NCBI GenBank assembly: GCA_943370025.1
Contig: CALRPI020000004.1
Span: forward strand, 1-64,000
DNA from: JAAUUE01 sp943370025
GTDB lineage: Bacteria; Cyanobacteriota; Cyanobacteriia; Cyanobacteriales; JAAUUE01
Direction: 5' to 3'
Length of the DNA stretch: 64,000 nt
Shown: in pieces, positions 51,086-59,908 of the stretch
Layout of the letters: each line of letters starts with the position of its first letter
Position numbering within the stretch: position 1 is the stretch's first letter
Notes under the pieces: model-generated
Told to the model about the DNA's origin: nothing
The model's database searches: none
Seen by the model: only the letters and a program-made list of their open reading frames with translations
Made by a program: the position numbers and the translations under genes

Positions 51086-51137
51086 AATCCCCTTACCTAG
51101 CCTTCGGCGGCAAGCAACAGGTCGGGGAGTATGTCAA
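51086..51137 (+). mobile_element. IS200/IS605-type right end
   Basis: After the TnpB-like stop comes AATCCCCTTACC, a Gly/Cys-codon-like GC-rich core and GGTCGGGGAGTATGTCAA. Imperfect palindromes ending in (G)GGGAGTxTGTCAA, a few bases after tnpB, are usual at the right end of cyanobacterial IS605-family elements, which lack inverted repeats. Confidence 0.45.
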
Positions 51138-51206
51138 AAGAACAAGGATGTCAACAAACAGCGAGTATTACTCTGCACTTTCGCAATCGATCAAGAGCGA
51201 TCGCGG

Positions 51207-51212
51207 TATAAT
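51207..51212 (+). promoter_or_regulatory. Possible -10 box TATAAT
   Basis: A consensus TATAAT hexamer 48 bases before the ATG at 51260. The region 17 bases upstream has no good TTGACA match, so the call rests on the -10 box and its spacing from the gene. Confidence 0.3.
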
Positions 51213-51259
51213 TATTTGCTTAGTTCAAACCCAGCCCTGATAGCAGCAATAGACAAACC

Positions 51260-51937
51260 ATGCAACCTGAACAAGAACAAGAAATTCTTAGCCTGCGCGA
51301 TCGCGAATTAACGCCCAAACAAATTGCCCGAAAATTAGGATTGAAAGCATCTGAAGTCAGTACCTTTCTGATATCTCAGGCAGAACAAACAGCCCTCGCT
51401 AGTGCCGAAAAAGGAGAGTTATTACCAGTTGCTCAATGTCTCGTGGATGTAAATTTTGCGAAGGTATTGTTGGGTAAGGAAACCTCTGAAGCGGGCGGTT
51501 TGGGTTTAGTGGTGGTTACCCGTTCCAAGGGATACAATCGTTTTGTGACAGCCACTTATTTGATCGACTACTGGTGTTTGGGAGTCAAGGATGCCATCCC
51601 GCCACGTAACTGCAACGATAGCCAATATAAAAATTTCGTTCGGCATGCTTACTCACAGTTCCCGCAAGGGTACGAGGAGATTAGTTTAGAACAAGCACAA
51701 GCCTTAGTTTGGGGCGCGATCGCTTATGCCAAAACATTAGGCTTTGAACCGCATCGCGATTTTGAGCAGTCGAAGGCTCATTTAGGAGAATTAACCAGCG
51801 AAATCAGCTTGAAATTTGGTCGCAATGGAAAACCTTGTTATGTTGAAGGGCCTTACGATGATGGAATAAAAATCATGAATACGCTTAAAAAATCTGTGGG
51901 AGACGGGAATTTCAATTACTTGTTCGGGATTAGGTAG
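51260..51937 (+). CDS. Unknown protein with N-terminal helix-turn-helix-like segment
   Basis: A 225-residue protein of no family I can name. Residues 1-45 (EQEILSLRDRELTPKQIARKLGLKASEVSTFLI) look like a sigma-70 region 4/resolvase-type helix-turn-helix. The remainder includes LPVAQCLVDVNFAKVLLG, GGLGLVVVTRSKGYNRFVTATYLIDYWCLGVKDA and CYVEGPYDDGIKIMNTLKKSVGDGNFNYLFG. A GLxVVxVxR...YLxDxxCLGVK-like core recurs in uncharacterised bacterial proteins. It sits between a decayed transposon end and a vapBC pair, an accessory setting. Confidence 0.65.
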   Translation: MQPEQEQEILSLRDRELTPKQIARKLGLKASEVSTFLISQAEQTALASAEKGELLPVAQCLVDVNFAKVLLGKETSEAGGLGLVVVTRSKGYNRFVTATYLIDYWCLGVKDAIPPRNCNDSQYKNFVRHAYSQFPQGYEEISLEQAQALVWGAIAYAKTLGFEPHRDFEQSKAHLGELTSEISLKFGRNGKPCYVEGPYDDGIKIMNTLKKSVGDGNFNYLFGIR

Positions 51938-52125
51938 AAATTGATACGGTTCAGTTAATCCCTAAGAGGTATGAAATCAGTGCTTCTATTCCTACACCTG
52001 CCGGATTTATCAGAACGGGTAAATTGGAAAAAAGCGATCGCAAATTATTTACAGAAAAAACATCCCCAATATCATCCACGATCATCGAGCATCTAGTAAT
52101 TTCGGTCTACAATGAAAGCAACTAA
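51934..52125 (+). pseudogene. Possible gene remnant, no start codon
   Basis: An open frame of 63 codons immediately after the previous gene: it begins VEIDTVQLIPKRYEISASIP, continues to TPAGFIRTGKLEKSDRK and ends at TAA. It has no ATG/GTG at its head and is limited by a TAG. Composition is protein-like, but I recognise no family. It could be the 3' end of a lost gene or chance. Confidence 0.25.
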
Positions 52126-52222
52126 GTTATGGATTAGGAAATTCTATGTAATGCCCATCGTATTGAAAATATGGGTGTGGTGGGTTGATAAGATGATTCT
52201 GGAGTAATTAAGAGGAAAACTA

Positions 52223-52450
52223 ATGATGAATTTAGCGCAAGCAGTTTTAGATAAGTTGCGGACTTTGCCTCCGGTTCAGCAACAGGAAGTTTTGGATTTT
52301 GCTGAGTTTCTGCAACAAAAAAATATGGCTAAGCGATCGCTAAGGAGTGTCAAAGGGTTATGTGCTGACTTAAAAGTAGATATTACGGAAGAAGATATCG
52401 CCCAAGCCCGGCAGGAAATGTGGGGAAATTTTCCTAGGGAGATTGTTTGA
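52223..52450 (+). CDS. VapB-like antitoxin (DUF2281)
   Basis: A 75-residue protein. MNLAQAVLDKLRTLPPVQQQEVLDFAEFLQQK is the DUF2281 N-terminus common among cyanobacterial antitoxins that pair with PIN toxins. The C-terminal half (ITEEDIAQARQEMWGNFPREIV) would be the toxin-neutralising tail. Its TGA overlaps the toxin ATG by one base (52450). The pair is intact, unlike the vapB at the window start. GAGGAAAAC lies about eight bases before the start. Confidence 0.85.
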   Translation: MMNLAQAVLDKLRTLPPVQQQEVLDFAEFLQQKNMAKRSLRSVKGLCADLKVDITEEDIAQARQEMWGNFPREIV

Positions 52451-52854
52451 TGCCCTCAGTTGTAGCAGATACCCATACCCTGATTTGGTACATTTTTGAA
52501 CTGCCAAGATTGTCAACAGCAGCATTAACAGCATTAGAACAAGCGGTTAATGAGGGAGATTTTATTTACTTTTCCGCAATTACAATTGTTGAAATTTCTT
52601 ACTTAATTGAGCGAGGACGTTTGGCAGGAGAGGTGCTGATACGAGTTTTGAATGCTGCGGATGATCCAAATATGGGGATTTTACTGGCACCTTTGGATCG
52701 CAATATCTCGGCAGCTATTCAACAGATTGACAGGGCAACGGTTCCTGATATGCCAGACAGGATTATTGCTGCTACTGCTCTATCTTTGGGTCTTCCCTTA
52801 GTCACTCGCGATCGAAAAATTCAAGCCTTAACTACTATTCAGACAATTTGGTAA
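52450..52854 (+). CDS. vapC: VapC-type PIN-domain ribonuclease toxin
   Basis: A 134-residue PIN protein starting MPSVVADTHTLIWYI. The four acidic residues of the metal site are D7, E49, D103 (PDRIIAATA) and D121 (LVTRDRKI). The DTHxLIWY start places it in a different VapC subgroup from the toxin at 195 (LLDTNICIYVI). The start overlaps the antitoxin stop, so translation is coupled. A TPR-CHAT gene follows 217 bases downstream in the same direction. Confidence 0.92.
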   Translation: MPSVVADTHTLIWYIFELPRLSTAALTALEQAVNEGDFIYFSAITIVEISYLIERGRLAGEVLIRVLNAADDPNMGILLAPLDRNISAAIQQIDRATVPDMPDRIIAATALSLGLPLVTRDRKIQALTTIQTIW

Positions 52855-53071
52855 GGCAAACAAGTTTTTGCTCCTAAATCCAACTTAAATAATATCTCAA
52901 TTTCTTAATCTAGGTAGCCATACCTCATTTGTATAATTGTGGTTTCAGCCATCGATCTAGAGGGTAACTCACAACCTCTTTTGTGATCTAGATTAAATGA
53001 TTTTGAAATTCAGGAAAAGTGATCTCTAGTGAGGCTACAATCAAGTTTTATAAATTTGAAGGTGATTCCCA

Positions 53072-56000
53072 ATGGTTGATAGTCGTACTAAAGCTTACCG
53101 AAATCTAATTAAATCGCTTCTGAGTTGCCCAAGTGGGGAAGAACCAGAGGTTTTGAATACTAGCTTAGATTTTGTTGACGTAGGGTTAGTAAAAGCAATT
53201 AATGTGGAAGTAGCACAATTAAACGCTCAAGGTCATCTTAACAAGGCTAGTTGGTTACAAAATATTCTCAATCCGCTAGTTATAAAATATCTCGAACCAA
53301 AGTTGAGAGCTTACAGTGAGTTTCTTAGTGTGACACTACCTGAAGCTTTGCTAAATAGTCAAACCAATCCAGAAACTGTGCATGAGTTTCTCTCAAATCA
53401 TTTAAATTTGCTGGACGAAGGATTAGCTTATGTATTGGAAGACACGTGTTCTGGTATCAAAAACTTCGATTCAATAGCACGGATGCACCTTGGATTATCT
53501 ATCAATGAATTTGGTGGTTGGATGATGGATTTTGGAGGAGGTAATCGTGCCAATAATTTAGAAATTTCCATAGCTGCTCATGAAGTTGCGGCCACAGCCT
53601 TCATTCGTGATGAGTTTCCTAATCATTGGGCAAGTGCTTTGTATAATTTAGGTAATGGTTTTCGTGAGCGCATTCGAGGGGAGAAGGCAAAAAATTTAGA
53701 ATTGGCAATCAACTGCTATAAATTAGCGCTGGAAGTATCTACTCCTGAAACTCCTGGTGAAAATTGGCGGGGAGAAGCTCTTAATAACTTGGGTCTTACA
53801 TACTATTGGCGTATCGAAGGAGACAAGGAGCAAAATTTAGAAGACGCTATTTTTTATTACAAGGCTGCTTTAAATATTCGCACTCGCGAAGCTTTTATAA
53901 GCGGATGGGCGCAGACTAAATGCAATCTTGGCAATACTTATCGTGATAGAATTAGAGAAGATAAGGCTAGTAATTTAGAATTAGCTATTTGCTACTATAA
54001 AGAATCATTAGAAGTATATAATAATATTGAAGTTTATGCTAAAGAATTTGCAGACACTCAACATAGTCTTGGTCGCACTTACCGTGAACGAATTGAAGGA
54101 AATAAATCTGACAATTTGGAATTAGCAATTGGCTGCTATAAAGCTGTACTAGAAGTACAATCCACTAAAATATCGGCTCAAAAAAGAGCAGACATTCAAC
54201 ATAGTATGGGCTGTATTTATGAAGATCGAATCAAAGGAAGTAAAGCCGAAAATCTGGAAACAGCAATTAAATGTTATCAAGAAGCTCTTAAAGGACGCAC
54301 TTTTGAAACCAGCTCTGAAGATTGGGCTGAAACTAACCATAATCTAGGAAATACATATTGTGAACGAATCTGGGGAGAAAGCGCAAAAAATCTAGCACTA
54401 GCTATTCACCATTTATCAGAAGCATCAAAAGTCCGTACCTTTGAGAACTCTCCAGAAAAGTGGGCTAATACCCAAAATACTCTTGCAAATGCCTACCGTT
54501 ATCTAACTGAAGGTAATAAAGCCGAAAACTTTAAATTAGCTCTCAGTTGTTATGAGGATGCTTTAAAAGTACGTACCCCCGAAAGCTCACCAGAAGAGTG
54601 GTCGAGGATTAAGTACAATATAGGTGTTTTGTATTTGGACTATTTAAATAATTTTGCAGAAGTAGCACACCCAAATATTTTTGTTTCATCTGTGTGTTCA
54701 GAGGGATTGGCATATGTACTCATATATCCTAAAATAAGTGAGGCAATTGAAAATCTCTTGGCATCTTTGGAAGTAAGAACTCCTGATAAATATCCTATAG
54801 AAAGAGCGGAATCTCTTAATGTTCTTGGGACTGTCTATGTTATAGCAAATTATCTATGGCAAAGACTGAAACAAACGAGAAACTATGCAATTCTAGATGA
54901 AATGCCATCTGCACGGAGTTTAGAAACATCATTGCAACCTTTAGCAATAGAAAAAATAGCTAAGAATATTACAATAGAAAGGGGAATAGAATATTTAAGT
55001 CAATCTCTGGATACAATAAATTTTCAAGATCATCCTCTAATTTGGGGAGAAAATAACATTAATTTGGCTTATGCTTATTTATGCCTAGAAGATTTACTGG
55101 AGAACCAAGAGTTAGCTATTGCCTCTTATAAAGAAGCATTAAAAGGATTTACTCAACAATCTTTTCCCCACAATCACCTTGAGGTTCAATATGAAATAGG
55201 CCAACTATATCAAAAAAGCAATAAATTATCTGATGCTTACAGTGCCTTTGCTGCTGCTATTGACACTGTAGAATTACTGCGAAATGAAATTAATTATGTT
55301 AAAGATGAAAGCAAAGATAAGTTAATAGAAAAATGGAATGGGCTTTATCAAGATATGGTAAAACTTTGCTTGGATCTAAAAAAGTACAGCGAAGCGATAG
55401 AATACGTCGAACGCAGCAAATCCCGCAACTTCGTTGAATTGCTGGCAAATTCCGAACTTTATCCCAAAGGCGCTGATGATTCACTCAAACAGGAATTACG
55501 CAACTTAAGAAGCACCATTTCAGCAATACGGCAATTACTAGCCGACTCAGATAATAACAGCACATTTAATCGTGATAGTTTTCAGGGACTTCGGAGCAGC
55601 GAAATATCTACCCAGACCCGTGAGTATATCGCCCAACAGCGTGAACTCCTGCAAGAATATCAGCACCAACTCGATCAAGTTTTCGCCCAGTGTCAACAAA
55701 TAGATCCCGCCTTCACTCTCACTCAACAAGTTAAACCTATTACCGTTGCCGAAATCCGTGATTTGATAGACCCCCACACTGCTATTTTAGAGTGGTATAT
55801 TGGCACAGACAGTTTCCAAATATTCATCGTCACCCAGTCAAAGTTGGAAGTTGTGCCGTTTGACAAAGCCGAATTAGAAAAGCTAGAAGCGTGGAATAAA
55901 ACGTATCTCGAAGCATTATTTAACAACACCGAAACCTGGCGAAATAATCTTTCCGAGTCGCTGAATAGTCTTTCCCAGATATTGCGCCTCGATGCAATTC

Positions 56001-57004
56001 TCAATCATCCCGCCCTAGCCAATTGTGACTCCCTAATTTTAGTTCCCCACCGCTACCTGCATCTATTCCCGCTTCATGCCTTATCGGTTAGCCAACAAAC
56101 TTGGAAGCGATTTAACCCAGAAACTCCCTATCTGGAACCCCCCGCCAACCCTTGTCTGCTAGATTGCTTCAAAAAAGGTGTGCGATACGCCCCCAGTTGC
56201 CAACTCCTGCAACGGGTACAACAGCGAGAACGCCCATCTGCCGATCGCCGCACCCTGTTCGCCATCCAAAACCCTACCGAAGACCTTGCCTACACAGATA
56301 TAGAAGTAGAAGTCATCAAACGTGACTTTTCACCCGCCGACATTTTAAGCAAACAACAAGCCACCAAAACTGCCCTCCTTGACAACCTAGAAACGATCGC
56401 CCAAGCCCACTACATCCACTTCTCCTGTCACGGTTCCTTTGATTTCCAGACACCCCTAATTTCATCCCTAATCCTAGCAGGAGCCATAGAATCAATAGAC
56501 TCACCCACTCCCAACGGGACAAAATCTCTCCGATTGCGTTCCGGGGGACAAGCCAATCCCGCCAAATGCCTAACTCTGCAAGACATCTTTGCTACACTGA
56601 ACTTACCTAAATGTCGCCTCGTCACCCTCTCCGCTTGCGAAACGGGGTTGACAGACACAACCAAACAAAGTGATGACTGTATTGGCTTGGCGACAGGCTT
56701 TTTGTATGCTGGTAGTCAGGGAGTACTCTCTAGTTTGTGGTCAGTGGATGATATCGCCACCGCCTATTTAATGATTAAATGCTACGAAAATCTGGGAACA
56801 TCTGATATGGCAGTAGCCCTGAATACAGCCCAACTTTGGCTGCGAGATGCTACCCAATCTAAATTGCTAGAATGGATAGGTAAATTAAAATTAGATTCAG
56901 AGTCAACCCAAGGTATCAAAGGTTTCCTTGAAAGTTATGGTTCTGACGAAACACCATTTGATAGCCCGTTTTACTGGGCTGCATTTTGCGCTATAGGGAA
57001 ATAA
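53072..57004 (+). CDS. TPR-CHAT caspase-like protein
   Basis: A 1310-residue paralogue of the gene at 648. The N-terminal domain again has LIKSLLSCPSGEEPEVL (about 10-26). About nine divergent TPR-like repeats of ~45-48 residues (about 165-520) follow, each with N-L-(E/A)-x-A-I-x-x-(Y/H). A further helical region leads to the CHAT domain (about 890-1310), with the dyad H1120 (HFSCHGSFD) and C1189 (LSACETG). The repeats are far more diverged than in the first locus. Between His and Cys an insert, NGTKSLRLRSGGQANPAK, looks like a translated interspersed repeat. It stops at WAAFCAIGK, without the extension fused in the paralogue; that domain follows as a separate gene. Confidence 0.87.
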   Translation: MVDSRTKAYRNLIKSLLSCPSGEEPEVLNTSLDFVDVGLVKAINVEVAQLNAQGHLNKASWLQNILNPLVIKYLEPKLRAYSEFLSVTLPEALLNSQTNPETVHEFLSNHLNLLDEGLAYVLEDTCSGIKNFDSIARMHLGLSINEFGGWMMDFGGGNRANNLEISIAAHEVAATAFIRDEFPNHWASALYNLGNGFRERIRGEKAKNLELAINCYKLALEVSTPETPGENWRGEALNNLGLTYYWRIEGDKEQNLEDAIFYYKAALNIRTREAFISGWAQTKCNLGNTYRDRIREDKASNLELAICYYKESLEVYNNIEVYAKEFADTQHSLGRTYRERIEGNKSDNLELAIGCYKAVLEVQSTKISAQKRADIQHSMGCIYEDRIKGSKAENLETAIKCYQEALKGRTFETSSEDWAETNHNLGNTYCERIWGESAKNLALAIHHLSEASKVRTFENSPEKWANTQNTLANAYRYLTEGNKAENFKLALSCYEDALKVRTPESSPEEWSRIKYNIGVLYLDYLNNFAEVAHPNIFVSSVCSEGLAYVLIYPKISEAIENLLASLEVRTPDKYPIERAESLNVLGTVYVIANYLWQRLKQTRNYAILDEMPSARSLETSLQPLAIEKIAKNITIERGIEYLSQSLDTINFQDHPLIWGENNINLAYAYLCLEDLLENQELAIASYKEALKGFTQQSFPHNHLEVQYEIGQLYQKSNKLSDAYSAFAAAIDTVELLRNEINYVKDESKDKLIEKWNGLYQDMVKLCLDLKKYSEAIEYVERSKSRNFVELLANSELYPKGADDSLKQELRNLRSTISAIRQLLADSDNNSTFNRDSFQGLRSSEISTQTREYIAQQRELLQEYQHQLDQVFAQCQQIDPAFTLTQQVKPITVAEIRDLIDPHTAILEWYIGTDSFQIFIVTQSKLEVVPFDKAELEKLEAWNKTYLEALFNNTETWRNNLSESLNSLSQILRLDAILNHPALANCDSLILVPHRYLHLFPLHALSVSQQTWKRFNPETPYLEPPANPCLLDCFKKGVRYAPSCQLLQRVQQRERPSADRRTLFAIQNPTEDLAYTDIEVEVIKRDFSPADILSKQQATKTALLDNLETIAQAHYIHFSCHGSFDFQTPLISSLILAGAIESIDSPTPNGTKSLRLRSGGQANPAKCLTLQDIFATLNLPKCRLVTLSACETGLTDTTKQSDDCIGLATGFLYAGSQGVLSSLWSVDDIATAYLMIKCYENLGTSDMAVALNTAQLWLRDATQSKLLEWIGKLKLDSESTQGIKGFLESYGSDETPFDSPFYWAAFCAIGK

Positions 57005-57009
57005 AAATT

Positions 57010-57336
57010 ATGACTACAAATCCTCTCTTATTGGCTTTCCCAAGCTTTGTAGAAAAAGAAACCATTGAAATAGACATTTTAAGGGACTTAGATCGAGCCT
57101 TAGAATCCTTCAGCAGCGAACCTTTGCCAAATACAGAGGAAACTCTGAATGAATGGTTACGCAACCACAAAGATATTAGAGAACAGCTTAGAAAGTTTTC
57201 ACCAAATAATAAAGAAATTACCAAGGTCAAAGCTCAACAACCCAAAACAGGAGTCGGTAACGTCTTTCAGGAATTACGCACAGCAGTGAAAGAAAAACTC
57301 GAAGAGATCGAAAAAGAGACTAACAAGGGGAGATAA
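57010..57336 (+). CDS. Small CHAT-associated protein (separate form of the fused domain)
   Basis: A 108-residue protein starting MTTNPLLLAF five bases after the CHAT stop; a frame beginning at 56986 overlaps that stop and is less likely. Its helical N-terminal half (IDILRDLDRALESF; NTEETLNEWLRNHKDIREQLRKF) parallels residues 1158-1275 of the first CHAT protein (LTEELTALQKNL; NIQVIEAWIKELPEDQKNSIL). The C-terminal half is basic and flexible, ending in a short coiled coil. Effector-associated adaptor domains with such small helical folds occur beside CHAT, caspase and NTPase genes. Fit to any one family is not established. Confidence 0.65.
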   Translation: MTTNPLLLAFPSFVEKETIEIDILRDLDRALESFSSEPLPNTEETLNEWLRNHKDIREQLRKFSPNNKEITKVKAQQPKTGVGNVFQELRTAVKEKLEEIEKETNKGR

Positions 57337-57341
57337 ATTTT

Positions 57342-58865
57342 ATGTCTCCTACCAAAATCTATGCCCCGAATGTTCATTTGTTTGCCTATCAATTGCGAAA
57401 AGAATCTGAACCTCAAGAAAAACTATTTGAGGAAGGTGGAAATATCTTAAGACAATTCGGGATTAATCAAACAATTGATATCCAAGATAAACCCGGATAT
57501 CGAGTTGAACTTTTGGCTAGACAAAGCGAAGATAATGCCTCTATTTTCTTTGAAAAATGGTCGGATTCCCCCATCACAGGTATTGCTTATCCCATCCGAA
57601 TTCACGATACATTTGCCTTAGCATTGAATGTCCGCCGTCCCGAAAAAAATGAACAGGGACTTAAAACCTCTGATGTAGATATCGACTTCTTTAAACGATT
57701 GCATCCCAGCGACTGCTGGATACCAAACGAAGTTAATGCTTCTATTGGTCAAACTTTATTGTTAACTCTTTGGTACACTCCAGAGAAAACTTGGCGATTT
57801 TGGAACTCAAGAGAAGATCAAGAAAAGCTGAAATCTTTGGCTGATAAATGCTTGCGATCTTTTATTCCTAAAAAGTTAGACACGCCTCCATTTTACCGAT
57901 CGAGCGAACTATTTGGTAGTCCAATTTTTGAGTATGGTATTCCCGATGGGTTAGAAAATCATTGTCACATTTTAGTTTGGATATTCGTAACTCCTGAAAC
58001 CGACACGAAATTACAAGAAGAATATCCTAATTTAGTTGATATTTTTTGCTATCGTCATAAAATCATCCATGCATATGAATTAAGTCGATCTATTTATAAA
58101 GTTCTCTCCCATAGCTATAAAGAAATAAAATCAAAAATAGCTATTGTTGAAAGGTTACCAGATGAGGAGACCTTAGATTCGAGCGAATTAGAAGAATTGA
58201 AAAAGGCACTTAAGAACATTCCTAGCCTTAATTTTAGTTACATTGAGTTAATCAGAGACTTGGATAACTACCGCCTCCCTCTTAAAATTAATCTTCAAAA
58301 TTATGAAAGAGAGATTAAGCTGGTACAAAAGAAATATCCACAAGAAGATTTAAGGTTTCTCGAATATTTTGCAGATGAAAAAGCCCATATTTTTGTACAG
58401 CAAATTCAAGCAGACTTGGACTATTTTGCTAATGGATCGGATTTACTAGAAACAGCGTTAGATGCTATCCGAGGACGGGTGGAGATAGAACAAGCAGAGA
58501 TTGATCGCAACCTCCAAAAAACCGTCCAATCTGTAGGCTTTGGTATAGGTGCAGCAGGTGTAGTAGCAACTAGCACCCCATACTGGATTAAGCAGGAACC
58601 AGGAGTCATAGACATTAATAAGCCATTTAATTTTAGTGCCTTAACTACGTTCATATTAATTATCTTTCTCAGCTTGAGTGCAGGCTTTATTACTTGGAAA
58701 GCTGCTAATAATCTAATAAACCGAAAAGACAATAATAGAAAAGTGAAGTCACAAAAAAAACTAGCCGGAGATCAACCGAGCTTGACCCCAGAACAAACTG
58801 CCAGTACGTCATTTATTATCCAGCAACCAGAAGAAGCGCAATCGACCAAATCTAATAATTCCTAG
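57342..58865 (+). CDS. CHAT-associated protein with C-terminal hydrophobic stretch and membrane helix
   Basis: A 507-residue paralogue of the gene at 4462, five bases behind the small CHAT-associated gene. Residues 1-235 are alpha/beta (IRIHDTFALALNVRRPE parallels FIFHDTYAFDLTIEF in the paralogue). Residues about 240-380 are helical. Then come IRGRVEIEQAEIDRNLQKT (about 376-394), a Gly/Ala-rich hydrophobic stretch SVGFGIGAAGVVATS (about 397-411) and a transmembrane helix (about 430-452, FSALTTFILIIFLSLSAGFITW). A basic and Gln/Ser-rich cytosolic tail ends it. AGATAAATTTT precedes the ATG without a strong ribosome binding site. Confidence 0.75.
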   Translation: MSPTKIYAPNVHLFAYQLRKESEPQEKLFEEGGNILRQFGINQTIDIQDKPGYRVELLARQSEDNASIFFEKWSDSPITGIAYPIRIHDTFALALNVRRPEKNEQGLKTSDVDIDFFKRLHPSDCWIPNEVNASIGQTLLLTLWYTPEKTWRFWNSREDQEKLKSLADKCLRSFIPKKLDTPPFYRSSELFGSPIFEYGIPDGLENHCHILVWIFVTPETDTKLQEEYPNLVDIFCYRHKIIHAYELSRSIYKVLSHSYKEIKSKIAIVERLPDEETLDSSELEELKKALKNIPSLNFSYIELIRDLDNYRLPLKINLQNYEREIKLVQKKYPQEDLRFLEYFADEKAHIFVQQIQADLDYFANGSDLLETALDAIRGRVEIEQAEIDRNLQKTVQSVGFGIGAAGVVATSTPYWIKQEPGVIDINKPFNFSALTTFILIIFLSLSAGFITWKAANNLINRKDNNRKVKSQKKLAGDQPSLTPEQTASTSFIIQQPEEAQSTKSNNS

Positions 58866-58911
58866 AAGTTTCTAAAAAAATCCCATCATCTAGTTGTCCT
58901 TTGAGCTCGGA

Positions 58912-59757
58912 TCATTTGATCTTAAAAGGGGGCAGGGGACTAGGGGCAGATTTTAGTTCAGTTCCCATCCGGGCAACTTCGACGAACTGACTGACCCGGT
59001 TGGGATCGATCGGCTCCTCAATCTTACCCCGGCGCTTCAGGGAGCTAGAGACAATTACCCCATCAGCAGCTTTGATCAGAGTACCAATATTTTCCCAAGT
59101 TGCCCCACTGCCGATCAACACTGGAGTTCCCTTAGCGGCAGCCATAGCTAATTCCAAGTCTGCAAAATTAGGTGGATCCCCAGTCACCCAGCCGCTGAGG
59201 ATTACAGCATCCGCCAAACCCCGCTCGATCGCTTCCTGGACAGCAATAGTTAAATTAGTATTGCTCAAGGGGCGGGCATGTTTTACCAACACATCCGCGA
59301 AAATCTGCACATCACAACCCAACTCCCGACGATAGCGCAATAGCTCATTGGCTTTGCCCTCAATGAAGCCCTGATCTGTCGCCATCACCCCAGTCAGGAC
59401 ATTCACCCGGATAAACTGTGCTCCAGTGCAAGCCGCGATCGCCATCGCACTCAGAGCATCATTGCGTAAAACATTGATCCCCATAGGTAGGGTAATAATA
59501 TTTTTCAGGCGGTGCATAATCAAGGTCATGGCACTAATCACCGCCCCATCTACTTGATCCTTCACAAAAGGCGCGTCGAAAAAGTTCTCGATAATGATCC
59601 CATCCACACCCCCCGCAGCCAATGCTGTGGCTTCCTGCTCGGCGCGATCGATCACTGATTGCAGACTCCCTCCCCAACGGGCAGAACTAGGCAGGGGCAA
59701 CAAATGTACCACGCCAATAATTGGATTTGGGTTTTTAAAGATTTGCTTGAGACTCAC
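58912..59757 (-). CDS. btpA: Photosystem I biogenesis protein BtpA
   Basis: A 281-residue TIM-barrel-like protein. The family signature is IIGVVHLLPLPSSARWGGSLQSVIDRAEQEATALAAGGVDGIIIENFFDAPF (residues about 13-64), with VILSGWVTGDPP and PVLIGSGATWENI in the C-terminal half. In Synechocystis, BtpA is a thylakoid-associated extrinsic protein needed for stable accumulation of photosystem I reaction-centre subunits. The length matches. It is convergent with the CHAT cassette and divergent from rimO. Confidence 0.94.
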   Translation of the reverse strand: MSLKQIFKNPNPIIGVVHLLPLPSSARWGGSLQSVIDRAEQEATALAAGGVDGIIIENFFDAPFVKDQVDGAVISAMTLIMHRLKNIITLPMGINVLRNDALSAMAIAACTGAQFIRVNVLTGVMATDQGFIEGKANELLRYRRELGCDVQIFADVLVKHARPLSNTNLTIAVQEAIERGLADAVILSGWVTGDPPNFADLELAMAAAKGTPVLIGSGATWENIGTLIKAADGVIVSSSLKRRGKIEEPIDPNRVSQFVEVARMGTELKSAPSPLPPFKIK

Positions 59758-59908
59758 AGATATTCCTAACTAGAGCAGCGTTATGCTGCCGATAAAATGT
59801 TTTAATAAAAGTTCATGCACTTCTAGAATTTCAACCAAAATTGTATCTCTATTTGCGGATCAACCAATAATTGTTTCCTAGGGGATACCTAACTACTCTA
59901 CACAAACC

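Larger units (their letters stand above)
50564..51259. other. Intergenic region with decayed IS605-type sequence
   Basis: 696 bases. The left half (50564-50960) shows nothing I can name, apart from the word CCTGATATAGCA, which recurs near 51049. The right half holds a tnpB 3' fragment and the terminal hairpin of an IS200/IS605-type element, followed by a TATAAT hexamer before the gene at 51260. Confidence 0.55.

Noticed and set aside
52932..52937. TATAAT hexamer as a promoter for the second CHAT gene
   Set aside because: No -35 element at a suitable distance, and 140 bases from the start; too weak to list.
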